Shown here in pieces: positions 1 to 8,053 of a DNA stretch of 64,000 nucleotides. A program made the translations under genes and the position numbers. Position 1 is the first letter of the stretch. Every line of letters begins with the position of its first letter. The notes beneath the pieces were generated by a model. It was not told where the DNA came from, ran no database searches, and was given only the letters and a program-made list of their open reading frames with translations. Source of the stretch: Bacillota bacterium (GTDB taxonomy: Bacteria > Bacillota > Clostridia > Acetivibrionales > DTU013); NCBI GenBank assembly GCA_023409735.1, contig JAEYRB010000063.1, forward strand, positions 146,847 to 210,846, in the 5' to 3' direction.

Positions 1-66
1 AAGGTTCCTTTTAAGCCTCGTCTTGACAAGCCGGTTTATTGCAGCGAATGCTTTTCAAACCGCTAA
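1..66 (+). CDS. C-terminal end of a zinc-ribbon protein (partial)
   Basis: Frame 1 is open from the window edge to TAA at 64-66 and reads KVPFKPRLDKPVYCSECFSN plus R. A VPFKP segment followed by PVYCxxCF is the usual C-terminal end of small bacterial zinc-ribbon proteins with paired CxxC knuckles; only the last CxxC is inside the window. An intrinsic terminator follows directly. The function of this family is not established. The frame and the motif are seen; the family is inferred from the motif alone. Confidence 0.6.
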   Translation, partial: KVPFKPRLDKPVYCSECFSNR

Positions 67-84
67 TTAAATATTAGAGATTGC

Positions 85-113
85 AGCCCTGTATTAATAA
101 TACAGGGCTTTTT
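85..113 (+). terminator. Intrinsic terminator of the zinc-ribbon gene
   Basis: AGCCCTGTAT pairs with ATACAGGGCT around a TAATA-type loop, followed by a run of five T. It lies 19 bases after the stop codon at 64-66. Confidence 0.85.
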
Positions 114-223
114 ATATATGTATATCGTGTGTCTGGCGAAGCTGGAACACACTTCCCGGTTAAAATCAGGTACGAATAATTACAAAGAAGCCTGTTATCT
201 AATTTTGAATATTGTACGGGTAC

Positions 224-320
224 TTATCCACTAAGCTTGTGCTAAACTTATCCATAGTATATTCCACAGCTGAAGACACGTAAAATTAGTTTATTCACAG
301 ACTTATCCACATTATCCACA
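224..320 (+). promoter_or_regulatory. Cluster of DnaA-box-like 9-mers
   Basis: Two exact TTATCCACA boxes lie head to tail at 303-311 and 312-320. Close matches are TTATTCACA at 291-299, TTATCCACT at 224-232 and TTATCCATA at 248-256, all in the same orientation. No dnaA or dnaN gene is in view, so this is not recognisably oriC. It lies in a 515-base gap upstream of hpf and could be a DnaA-titrating or transcription-control cluster. The rest of the gap is A/T-rich with no gene. An AAAATATGAACAT direct repeat sits just before the hpf ribosome site. Confidence 0.6.
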
Positions 321-581
321 TCTAATATATGCACAAAACACATGTTTTGATTTACTCGTTAGTACTTCATGTTTGTTATTATAAAATTATTACTATAGGT
401 GAAGGAATTATTAGCTAAATTGTTGAATAAAAATATAAACCTTTGAAGTTTAATGTTATTATACATGCTTTGGAGGTAATAATATGTAGTAGAATCTTTT
501 ATAAATACTTAAGGCTTTGCATGCAATATAAATAATAAAATATGAACATTAAAATATGAACATGAAAGGAGCATTGATTTT

Positions 582-1112
582 ATGAACTACATAATCAGTG
601 GTAAAAATATCGAGGTAACTCAGGCACTAAAGGAAAAAATTAATAAAAAGCTCGGAAAGCTGGACAAGTTTTTTAGCCCGCAGACAGAGGCACATGTAAC
701 GCTGAGTGTACAAAAAAACAGACATATTGTCGAGGTAACTATACCAACTAACGGAATAACACTAAGAGGCGAAGTGGCAAGTGAAGATATGTACTCCTCG
801 ATTGATAAGGTTGAAGACATACTTGAAAGACAGATCAGAAAGAATAAAACGCGTTTAGCGAAGAGGCTTCATGTAGATACCTTCAAACCTGAATATTTCG
901 ATTCAGGGGTTACTGTAGAGGAAGAAACTGAGTTCCCTATTGTTCGTACAAAGAAATTTGCGATAAAGCCTATGCCTGTAGAAGAAGCTATTTTGCAAAT
1001 GAATCTTTTAGGGCATGAGTTTTATATGTTCTCAAATGCGGATACTGAAAAGGTAAATGTTGTTTATAAGCGTAAAAATGGCGGTTATGGTCTGATTGAG
1101 CCTGAGTTTTAA
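582..1112 (+). CDS. hpf: Ribosome hibernation promoting factor, long form
   Basis: The 176-residue product has the two-domain layout of long HPF (YvyD/RaiA family). Residues 1 to about 100 form the S30AE ribosome-binding domain (start MNYIISGKNIEVTQALKEKI). A charged linker follows, then a C-terminal dimerisation domain from about 118 (FPIVRTKKFAIKPM through HEFYMFSNADTEKVNVVYKR). In this family the N-domain sits in the 30S decoding region and the C-domain pairs two 70S particles into an inactive 100S dimer under stress or stationary phase. ATG at 582 follows an AAAGGAG ribosome site at a good distance. It is monocistronic, with a hairpin about 110 bases downstream. The DnaA-box cluster lies upstream. 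Confidence 0.95.
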   Translation: MNYIISGKNIEVTQALKEKINKKLGKLDKFFSPQTEAHVTLSVQKNRHIVEVTIPTNGITLRGEVASEDMYSSIDKVEDILERQIRKNKTRLAKRLHVDTFKPEYFDSGVTVEEETEFPIVRTKKFAIKPMPVEEAILQMNLLGHEFYMFSNADTEKVNVVYKRKNGGYGLIEPEF

Positions 1113-1139
1113 GTAGCTGTATATTGAATTTGCGAAATA

Positions 1140-1207
1140 GATCAGGTAATAAAACAAGATCGGTAATAAAACAAGATTGGTAAGAAAACAAGATCAGGTA
1201 AGAGAAT
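1140..1207 (+). repeat. Short imperfect tandem repeat after hpf
   Basis: Four head-to-tail copies of a 17-18 base unit of the form GATCRGGTAATAAAACAA are seen, with one-base indels and substitutions between copies. They lie between the hpf stop and its terminator. No function is evident. Confidence 0.7.
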
Positions 1208-1222
1208 AATCATTGGTTAAGT

Positions 1223-1252
1223 ACAGCAGTGACGCTTGCGTCACTGCTGTTT
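1223..1252 (+). terminator. Terminator-like hairpin after hpf
   Basis: ACAGCAGTGACGC (1223-1235) pairs perfectly with GCGTCACTGCTGT (1238-1250) around TT, followed by only a short T run. The stretch from here to 1636 (about 380 bases) holds no gene I can support; a 62-codon frame beginning inside this hairpin lacks a ribosome site. Confidence 0.7.
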
Positions 1253-1636
1253 CAATAAGGATAGCATAGAGAAGTTTATGAAAACATTTCCGGCTTCGAC
1301 TTCTTTCATTATTGCTAAAATCCCGGGGCGGTCAAAACAAGTAGAAAAATTCCATGTATATGCGGCACCGCTAAGGATCAATGCGGAAGCAAGCTTAACG
1401 AGAGCATTTGCAATATTACCGTGATAAACCCAATTTAACTTATTTGTATGAACGTATTTTAGTTTAATATGTCAAAAAACTGAAAAAATAATCATATAAT
1501 GTATTGTAATGAACACGGTTTAATATTAGAATTAGGACTAATAGGATAATAAATGGAAATTACTCCATAAAATTATTCTCCCAACAGTTATTGAACTTGC
1601 TGTTGAAATAATATCAGATTGAGGAGGCATATATTT

Positions 1637-2032
1637 ATGGCAATAGGTGGTGTAGGTGTTTTCAAAATGGACATCGACAAAGTAAAGAAGGTTATGGTTG
1701 CATTTGCAGAAGGATTTTTTTCAATGGATCAGGGAATTCAATTCTGTGAGGAATTTACAAGGGCAGCAAATGAATGCAGTATTGACGGAGATTATGTTTT
1801 GATTGTTGATGCAAAGGGAGTTAAGCCGTCTACTCCTGAAGTTACTAAGGCGCTTAATGATGCATTAGCTCTTTATGCTTCAGATAATTTTAAATTCAAA
1901 AAAAGATTTATGGTTAAGCTTGATTCCGTTATAACTCAATCCCAGGTATCAAGACTGGCTAAAAATATTCCGGGTTTCAATGATAAAATTACTTTTGTAA
2001 GTTCAAAAGAAGAGGCACTGGCCCAAGTTTAA
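1637..2032 (+). CDS. Conserved-looking small alpha/beta protein, function unknown
   Basis: The 131-residue product starts at ATG 1637, preceded by a strong GAGGAGG ribosome site at 1621-1627. A TTG six codons upstream overlaps that site and is not a plausible start. No signal peptide or membrane segment is seen. The middle (GDYVLIVDAKGVKPSTPEV) and the end (KITFVSSKEEALAQV) have the alternating strand/helix feel of STAS/SpoIIAA-like or related single-domain folds, and the final EEAL segment is typical of such proteins, but I cannot place it in a family. It has its own terminator and no operon partners. Coding status is well supported by codon usage and ribosome site; function is not. Confidence 0.75.
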   Translation: MAIGGVGVFKMDIDKVKKVMVAFAEGFFSMDQGIQFCEEFTRAANECSIDGDYVLIVDAKGVKPSTPEVTKALNDALALYASDNFKFKKRFMVKLDSVITQSQVSRLAKNIPGFNDKITFVSSKEEALAQV

Positions 2033-2090
2033 GATTATATAGGCAGACGATATTGCATTTATACATAAGATTATGAGTAATAATGAAAAA

Positions 2091-2126
2091 CGGATTCCAG
2101 GTACATTACCAGGAATCCATTTTTTA
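2091..2126 (+). terminator. Intrinsic terminator after the small unknown gene
   Basis: GGATTCC-A-GGTA pairs with TACC-A-GGAATCC around CAT and is followed by ATTTTTT. Confidence 0.85.
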
Positions 2127-2188
2127 GGCTCTGTGTCAATAGCTGGGTTGGGCCTCCAGCAAAATAAAATATTTAATTACAATATTCA

Positions 2189-3199
2189 TTACATCTTATA
2201 GAGCAGTGAAACCACATTATAACCTGCTCCTACTGATACAAAGACTAAATAATCTCCTTCTTTGACCCTGTCTGTTTCCATTGCTTCATGAAGTGAAATG
2301 AAGGGGCTTGTTACGCCTGTGTAGCCATATTTGTCACCAACATATGTCTGCCTGTCATTTGAAAGACCAAAAGCTTTAAGCGTTTGCTCGGTAAAGGGCT
2401 TGGAGAATTGTGAAAACAAAAAGTGGTTTATATTTTCTGCAGACAGATTATTTCTTTCCAGCATTGTGTTTATGAGTTTAACCCATTCTCCGGGAACAAA
2501 ACTGGTATCAAATGGATCAAGCCTGAACTTTTTGTCTTCAATATCTACATTAGGATTATACATCTGTGAAAAGCCTGCTTTGGGCATTACAAAATTCTGC
2601 TTGCAGAAGGGATCTGTTTTGTACCCGGAATCAATAAATCCCCTTTTTATATCTTCATTCTTCTTCTCAAGTACAATAGCCGCACCCGAATCAGAGAAAA
2701 TCGAATATACTACTGGGTCGATATTGCTTGCAATAAGGCTTGATAAAAGCCCTCCAATTATCAATGCCTTATTGACGAAATAGTTTTTGTCCATGAGTCG
2801 GGATGCAACATCAAAGGCTGTTATCATGCCGGTGCAGTTAGTATTTATATCAAAAGAGATATGTGCGTTTACAGTTCCAAGCAAACCATTGATATACAGA
2901 GCATTAGAGGGACAGGTGTACTCCGGGCTGTCAGTGGCAAAAATGAGCATGTCGATTTCCTCAGGCTTTACGTTTGCCTTTTCCATAGCAAGCACAGCTG
3001 CTTTATAACCCATTGATATTACAGTTTCTTCACCGGTGTCATCCAGATATCTCTCTTCTTTTCCCAGTGATTTTAATAAATGGTCGACTTGAATTCCCAT
3101 TTTAGCGAAATGTTCAATAAAAAACGAATTATCGACTTTGTTGTTAGGGTAATAGATACCAAGACCTGCCATGTTGATGTTTTGATATGTTTCTTTCAA
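2189..3199 (-). CDS. 3-oxoacyl-ACP synthase III-like (thiolase-fold) protein with altered catalytic residues
   Basis: The 336-residue product shows the FabH/KAS III fold: N-terminal MAGLGIYYPNN, catalytic-cysteine segment INTNCTGM (Cys122), SDSGAA at 169-173, and a C-terminal GAGYNVVSLLY. In canonical FabH the Cys works with a His in an HQAN motif and an Asn in a GNT motif. Here the corresponding stretches read FLFSQFSK (Ser263 where His is expected) and YGYTG (Tyr293 where Asn is expected). The nucleophile is kept but the decarboxylating pair appears lost, so normal malonyl-ACP condensation is doubtful; acyl transfer or another thiolase-type reaction is possible. The TTG start at 3199 has AAAGGAG upstream on the minus strand. 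It stands alone, convergent with the preceding gene and divergent from pcrA. Confidence 0.75.
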   Translation of the reverse strand: MKETYQNINMAGLGIYYPNNKVDNSFFIEHFAKMGIQVDHLLKSLGKEERYLDDTGEETVISMGYKAAVLAMEKANVKPEEIDMLIFATDSPEYTCPSNALYINGLLGTVNAHISFDINTNCTGMITAFDVASRLMDKNYFVNKALIIGGLLSSLIASNIDPVVYSIFSDSGAAIVLEKKNEDIKRGFIDSGYKTDPFCKQNFVMPKAGFSQMYNPNVDIEDKKFRLDPFDTSFVPGEWVKLINTMLERNNLSAENINHFLFSQFSKPFTEQTLKAFGLSNDRQTYVGDKYGYTGVTSPFISLHEAMETDRVKEGDYLVFVSVGAGYNVVSLLYKM

Positions 3200-3567
3200 G
3201 ATACCACTCCTTTGTAAAAAAATTTGTTTTCTTTGAAGTGAACACAGCTGAATAAATAAAATAAAGAAATAGTAAAAACATACAATATATTAAAACAAAA
3301 GGCTGAAAATAACAATACATAATATATAAATAAATACAAAAAGATACAAATAGAGAATAAATATACAAGTATATCATCGTTTAATTTCAGAATCAGGCTG
3401 AGCTTTTTAGCGGGGTAATCAAGGCTACCTCGTGCCATTAATGAAATTGCGGCGAACAGATGTTTGATTTATCTTGCGAAGAAATGTGTCATTGAGTATA
3501 ATAGGAAAAGACGAATTGACGCTTATAAGCATATAAGCGTTTCACAAAAAATAGACAGGGGCAACAG
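3200..3567. other. A/T-rich divergent intergenic region
   Basis: No gene is supported in these 368 bases between the leftward KAS III-like gene and rightward pcrA. The promoters of both probably lie here. Small minus-strand frames at 3144-3438 are low-complexity A/T translations and were discarded. The only defined structure is the palindrome at 3520-3539. Confidence 0.6.
3520..3539. promoter_or_regulatory. Operator-like palindrome upstream of pcrA
   Basis: CGCTTATA and TATAAGCG form a perfect inverted repeat with a 4-base spacer, ending 28 bases before the pcrA start. It could be an operator or a small hairpin; it is not a LexA-type GAAC/GTTC box. Confidence 0.4.
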
Positions 3568-6198
3568 ATGATTATAGATAAACAGGAGTTCATAGACTTA
3601 AGAAAAAAGCTGCTCGAGAAAGAGTATGGAAAGCTAAATGCTCCACAGAAACAGGCTGTGTTCCATATTAGTGGACCGCTGCTGGTGTTGGCGGGAGCAG
3701 GTTCGGGCAAGACCTCCGTATTGGTCAACAGGATTTCCTACATGTTAAAACATGGAAATGCATATAACAGCGACTATGTCCCGGAAGAACTTACAGCCGA
3801 AGATTTAGATTCTATGAAGGAAGCTGCTTCAAAAGCAGGTTCTGTGCCGCGGAATGTAATGCGCCTCTTAGAGGAAAGACCGGTGCATCCGGCATCGATT
3901 CTGGCAATTACGTTCACAAACAAAGCAGCAAAGGAAATGAAACAAAGACTCGAGGCAATGGTTGGCGAAAAGGCCGACAGCATTTGGGTAAGTACCTTTC
4001 ATGCAGCATGCGTAAGAATACTTAGACGTGACGTTGAAAAGCTTGGCTTTACCAGAAGCTTTGTTATTTTTGATACCTCCGATCAGCAGACTGTAATTAA
4101 GGACTGTATAAAGGAGCTGAACCTTAATGAAAAGAACTTCCCTTACAAGGAAATGCTTTCTCATATCGGAAAGGCTAAGGATGAGCTGATTGAACCGGAA
4201 ATGTTTTCCAAGATGTATGGCGCAGATTTCAGAATGAGCAAGGTCGCACGCATTTATGAGCTGTATCAGAGAAAGCTGAAGAACAATAATGCAATGGATT
4301 TTGATGACATAATAATGCTGACAATCAAGCTGCTTATTGATAATCCTCCGGTTCTTGATTATTACCAGAGAAAATTCAAGTATATACTTGTAGATGAGTA
4401 TCAGGATACAAATACTGCCCAGTACACTCTGATAAGTCTTCTTGCACAGGGATACAAGAATTTATGTGTTGTGGGAGATGATGACCAGTCCATATACGGC
4501 TGGCGTGGGGCAAATATACGCAATATCCTGGATTTTGAAAAAGAATTCACTGAAGCTAGGGTCATAAAGCTTGAGCAGAATTATCGTTCTACAAAGACTA
4601 TATTGGACGCTGCAAACCATGTAATAAAAAATAATTCCGGCAGAAAGAGCAAAACGCTTTGGACCGAGAATCAAGACGGAGACGGCATCATCGTTTATGA
4701 GGCCGGTAATGAGCGTGATGAGGCGACCTTCATAGCAAACGAGATCGAGAGGCTAAAGGAGGAAGAGGGCAGAAGCAATAGTGATTTTGCGCTACTGTAC
4801 AGGATCAATGCCCAATCGCGTGCACTTGAGGATGCATTTATGAAGGCAGGCATTCCATACCGTGTTTTTGGAGGCCTTCGTTTCTATGACAGGAAGGAAA
4901 TAAAGGATATTATTGCTTATCTTAGACTTGTCCAGAACCCATCGGATGATGTGGCGCTGAAAAGAATTATCAATGTGCCTAAAAGAGGCATAGGAAATAC
5001 TACCCTTGATAATGCCGAGGGTATTGCTGTTAAAAGGGGTTGCAGCATATACTCAATAATATCATCTGCCGACCAGGTTCCTGAGCTTCAGAGAGCTGCT
5101 TCGAAGCTTCTTGATTTTGTTTCGATGATAAATGGCTTCAAAGCAATGGTAGAGTTTATGAATGTTTCGGAGCTGATAGAAGCAATAATCGATAAGTCGG
5201 GAATACTACCGGAACTGAAGGCTGATGAAACAGTTGAGGCGCAAAGCAGAATAGAGAATATCAAGGAGCTTGTTTCAGGCGCTATGGAATTTGAAACTCA
5301 GAGTGAAGAAAAGGGGCTTGAGGCATATCTGGCAAACGTAGCTCTCGTATCAGATATAGATAATTTGGATAATGAGAACGACAATGTTGCTCTTATGACA
5401 CTGCATAGTGCAAAGGGTCTGGAATTCCCTGTTGTATTTATACCGGGCTTTGAGGAGGGAGTTTTCCCGGGGCTTCGGTCATTTGGAAATGATGATGAGA
5501 TGGAGGAGGAGCGCAGGCTTTGTTATGTTGGTATTACCCGAGCAAGACAAAAGCTATACTTAACAAGCACGTATTGCAGGACGCTTTTTGGTAATACCAC
5601 ATATAATAAGTGCTCCAGATTCATAAAGGAAATACCTGAAGAATTATTGGAGGTAAGAGGAAGAAGGGAAAAAGCCTCTGAGGGATTCTCAGACTGGCAG
5701 GATGGACAATTCGGCAGAGGAAGCAGCTTTGTGGATTTTATGGCATCAGGAACAGGCCGGGATTATCAGCAAAATGACGGCTTTGGCAGGAAGCCGGCAG
5801 CAATGAGAGGCAGCAGAGAAGTGCTTGGCGGGGCTAATTCAGCTATAGGCGGCTATGGAGTACAGAATACCAATAGCAAGGCTGAAGGCTTTGGAGCGCA
5901 TACCGCCGGTGGAGGTAAGAGCTCAGACTTTGGGGCACAGACGACCGGCAGCAGGATGGCAGGCTTTAGCTCAAAGATGGCTGGTGAAGGCGGTTTTGGG
6001 GCTAAACCCGAAAAGCAGTCTGCTTCTGCAGACGGGCCGGGCTTCAGGGTTGGTGATAATGTAGTACATAAGAAGTTTGGAGTAGGAAAAATATCTGCTG
6101 TTATTTTGGACAAGGGTGATTATGTCCTTGAAATTGAATTCAGAAACGCAGGTATGAAGCGGCTTATGGCGGCATTCGCCAATTTGGTAAAGCTATAG
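3568..6198 (+). CDS. pcrA: ATP-dependent DNA helicase PcrA (UvrD/Rep family)
   Basis: This is a superfamily 1A 3'-5' helicase used in repair, rolling-circle replication and clearing of RNA polymerase. Visible motifs are the Q-motif region LNAPQKQAV (23-31), Walker A AGAGSGKTS (42-50), motif Ia AITFTNKAAKEM, motif II DEYQDTN (about 276), motif III GDDDQSIYGWRGA, motif V TLHSAKGLEFPVVF and motif VI YVGITRARQKL (about 652). The C-terminal 50 residues (VGDNVVHKKFGVGKI...) match the PcrA Tudor-like RNA polymerase-binding domain. At 876 residues it is longer than typical PcrA (about 720-750). The excess is a roughly 25-residue acidic insert after motif I and an unusual Gly/Phe-Gly-rich linker at about 695-820. 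ATG 3568 follows an AGGGGC site. Confidence 0.95.
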   Translation: MIIDKQEFIDLRKKLLEKEYGKLNAPQKQAVFHISGPLLVLAGAGSGKTSVLVNRISYMLKHGNAYNSDYVPEELTAEDLDSMKEAASKAGSVPRNVMRLLEERPVHPASILAITFTNKAAKEMKQRLEAMVGEKADSIWVSTFHAACVRILRRDVEKLGFTRSFVIFDTSDQQTVIKDCIKELNLNEKNFPYKEMLSHIGKAKDELIEPEMFSKMYGADFRMSKVARIYELYQRKLKNNNAMDFDDIIMLTIKLLIDNPPVLDYYQRKFKYILVDEYQDTNTAQYTLISLLAQGYKNLCVVGDDDQSIYGWRGANIRNILDFEKEFTEARVIKLEQNYRSTKTILDAANHVIKNNSGRKSKTLWTENQDGDGIIVYEAGNERDEATFIANEIERLKEEEGRSNSDFALLYRINAQSRALEDAFMKAGIPYRVFGGLRFYDRKEIKDIIAYLRLVQNPSDDVALKRIINVPKRGIGNTTLDNAEGIAVKRGCSIYSIISSADQVPELQRAASKLLDFVSMINGFKAMVEFMNVSELIEAIIDKSGILPELKADETVEAQSRIENIKELVSGAMEFETQSEEKGLEAYLANVALVSDIDNLDNENDNVALMTLHSAKGLEFPVVFIPGFEEGVFPGLRSFGNDDEMEEERRLCYVGITRARQKLYLTSTYCRTLFGNTTYNKCSRFIKEIPEELLEVRGRREKASEGFSDWQDGQFGRGSSFVDFMASGTGRDYQQNDGFGRKPAAMRGSREVLGGANSAIGGYGVQNTNSKAEGFGAHTAGGGKSSDFGAQTTGSRMAGFSSKMAGEGGFGAKPEKQSASADGPGFRVGDNVVHKKFGVGKISAVILDKGDYVLEIEFRNAGMKRLMAAFANLVKL

Positions 6199-6796
6199 GC
6201 ATAGATATGGATAGTATGATTTTTTTCTGATTTACTACAGCTTATAAAGTTAACAGCAATAGCGGTAAATTTAAAGAGGATAGCCGGGCTGGTATCCTCA
6301 TATTATGAAGCAAAATTCAATTTTATGGTAAATAGGTGCAAAATTCTCGAAAAGCTAATGCCGTGTTTGACTATGAGCGCCTGAAAAGGCTATTTTTTCA
6401 GTGATCTCGAACCGTCCCCCTGTGCTATTTTCCCAGTAGCACAAGGGAACACCCATGCCGCAATCCGCATTCAAGAGCGGATGAAAACTTGGTATTCCGG
6501 AAGTTATTTAACCGTCCCCTACTGACTCGCTGGCTCTGACCCGCTGACTCAAATCAGAAGAGTCAATAGGGAACCTCCCCCACTGACTCCTAACCGTCCC
6601 CCTGTGCTATTTTGATTAAGATAGCGATAGATTTTCTTCAAAACCTAATTATTACAATTTACCGGTATATATGCGGAGCTTTGTGCAAAGAATATTCTCT
6701 GGAAATGTGACGATTTTTTGTTCTGGATCGATTTTATCAGATGGAGTAAACGGTTTATAAAAAATGGAGTTTTATACGCCATTGGGAGGAATTTTA
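6199..6796. other. Intergenic region holding a dispersed repeat
   Basis: No gene is seen after pcrA until the mini-gene at 6797. The interval has no clear terminator directly after pcrA, but it contains the ACCGTCCCC repeat cluster described separately. Confidence 0.55.
6410..6613 (+). repeat. Cluster of AACCGTCCCC-type intergenic repeats
   Basis: AACCGTCCCCCTGTGCTATTT occurs at 6410-6430 and again at 6592-6612. A third copy at 6510 reads AACCGTCCCCTACTGACT, and a degenerate one near 6571 reads GAACCTCCCCCACTGACT. In the first copy CCCCTGTGCTA pairs, with one mismatch, with TAGCACAAGGG (6437-6447) to make a hairpin. Stretches such as CTGACTCGCTGG and CCGCTGACTC lie between the copies. It resembles the small dispersed intergenic elements of clostridial genomes rather than an IS. 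Confidence 0.6.
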
Positions 6797-6991
6797 ATGG
6801 ATATATACGATTGCAATGAGGATAATCTATCATCTGTAGCGGGAAGCTGCAGATACCATAGCTATATTCAAGGCAAAAGGAGTATGTCATCTGAACAGGA
6901 AGTCAGTTGCAGTGATTGCACACACTGGAATGGAAGAAAATGCTCAAGGAATCAGTTTGACAGCATAGCCTCCGAGCTTCGGCTTGACTGA
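6797..6991 (+). CDS. Small cysteine-rich protein, function unknown
   Basis: The 64-residue frame starts at ATG 6797, six bases after GGGAGGA. An in-frame ATG 11 codons upstream has no ribosome site. Cysteines sit at 6, 18, 38, 41 and 49; the core VSCSDCTHWNGRKC is a CxxC-x7-C pattern suggestive of a small metal-binding knuckle. There is no signal peptide or membrane segment. It is transcribed alone. I do not recognise the family, but the strong ribosome site and clustered cysteines argue that it is real. Confidence 0.6.
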   Translation: MDIYDCNEDNLSSVAGSCRYHSYIQGKRSMSSEQEVSCSDCTHWNGRKCSRNQFDSIASELRLD

Positions 6992-7380
6992 ATATAAGGA
7001 TTCTGAGTATGTGAATGTGATCAAAAGCAGGCTCTGAACTATGCCTTGTTTAATATTTGACCCGTAACTGCTATCTCCAGTTCTTGCGTTGATACTTACC
7101 TTCTTGCTTGTAGTATTAGCTTGTGGTATTTGCTTGCTTACTCCGGATTTGTTGATTTACTACATTATCATTTACAAAGAGGTTAAAATGCCCCGCTTAC
7201 GTGGTACATACTGATTTGACCTTAGGCGGTGAGCATTTCTCATAGAGTGCATTGATAAGCTACGAGTATTTTGAGTTCGATAGCACAAATTTCCTCTACA
7301 ACGTACATTAAACTTAGTTTGCGAGTACTCAAATGTAGTTTGTGACCGGCATCGGCTCGTTAAAACACATCACCTGTATG
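6992..7380. other. Intergenic region without visible features
   Basis: These 389 bases lie between two convergent genes. I see no supported frame, no clear intrinsic terminator and no RNA gene. Confidence 0.5.
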
Positions 7381-8031
7381 TTATAAAAGTCCTAGAAGTT
7401 CTGTTGGTTTTGATATCAATAACTTAGCACCGTTAGACATGAGTTCGTCGGCCTGACGAAAGCCCCAGAGCACTCCAATAGGATATGCGCCTGCTGCTGC
7501 GGCGGTTTTCATATCTATTCCCGAATCCCCCAGGTACAGACATTCGTTAGGCGATACTCCGAGTATTTCAGCTATTTCATAGACGCCATGCGGATCTGGT
7601 TTTCTTGGTATGCCGCTTCGCTCACCAAATACTGCGTCAAAAAGCAGATCGGGAAGAAAGGACTTCACCATTTGTTTGGTGAAGGCGTCAGCCTTATTTG
7701 ACAGGACGGAAAGCTTAATTCCTCTTTTTGTGAGATGCTCAAGCAGCTCCGGGATCCCGCTGTAGGGCTTTGTTTTTTTATTCCAGCAGACGCTGTATTC
7801 ATCAAGCATTTCCTTATATATCACATCGACGGTCTCATTATCACGCTTGTCCTCAGGCAGAGCCTTTATCACCAAATTGCGAATTCCGCTTCCAACAAAG
7901 TATTTATATGCATTCATATCATGGGTTGGGTAACCATGCCTTGATAAAACGTTGTTTGTTGAATCAGCCAGATCATCTATCGTATTAAGAAGCGTACCGT
8001 CCAGATCAAAAATTGCGGCCTTAAATTTCAT
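7381..8031 (-). CDS. HAD-family hydrolase, phosphoglycolate phosphatase-like
   Basis: The 216-residue product has all four HAD motifs: FDLDGTL at the N-terminus (nucleophile and acid Asp), SNK in motif II, RKPDP carrying the motif III lysine, and YLGDSGIDM as motif IV. The helical cap between motifs I and II is subclass I, as in Gph, PpaX and beta-phosphoglucomutase. Closest by length and GxxWG-type ending (IGVLWGFR) is the Gph/PpaX group, which hydrolyses phosphoglycolate or pyrophosphate, but the substrate cannot be told from sequence. ATG 8031 is chosen over ATG 8043 because GGAG lies six bases before it, inside the longer frame. It follows the lipoprotein gene by 22 bases and is probably co-transcribed with it. 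Confidence 0.85.
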   Translation of the reverse strand: MKFKAAIFDLDGTLLNTIDDLADSTNNVLSRHGYPTHDMNAYKYFVGSGIRNLVIKALPEDKRDNETVDVIYKEMLDEYSVCWNKKTKPYSGIPELLEHLTKRGIKLSVLSNKADAFTKQMVKSFLPDLLFDAVFGERSGIPRKPDPHGVYEIAEILGVSPNECLYLGDSGIDMKTAAAAGAYPIGVLWGFRQADELMSNGAKLLISKPTELLGLL

Positions 8032-8053
8032 TCTTATCTCCATTATCTGCTGT

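Noticed and set aside
1236..1424. 62-codon plus-strand frame after hpf
   Set aside because: It starts inside the terminator stem, without a ribosome site or recognisable protein features.
5855..6113. Frames on both strands in the 3' part of pcrA
   Set aside because: They result from the Gly/Ala-rich biased composition of the PcrA linker and lie entirely within pcrA.
6410..6613. Insertion sequence or CRISPR remnant
   Set aside because: Repeats are short, irregularly spaced and carry no transposase frame; kept as a small dispersed repeat only.
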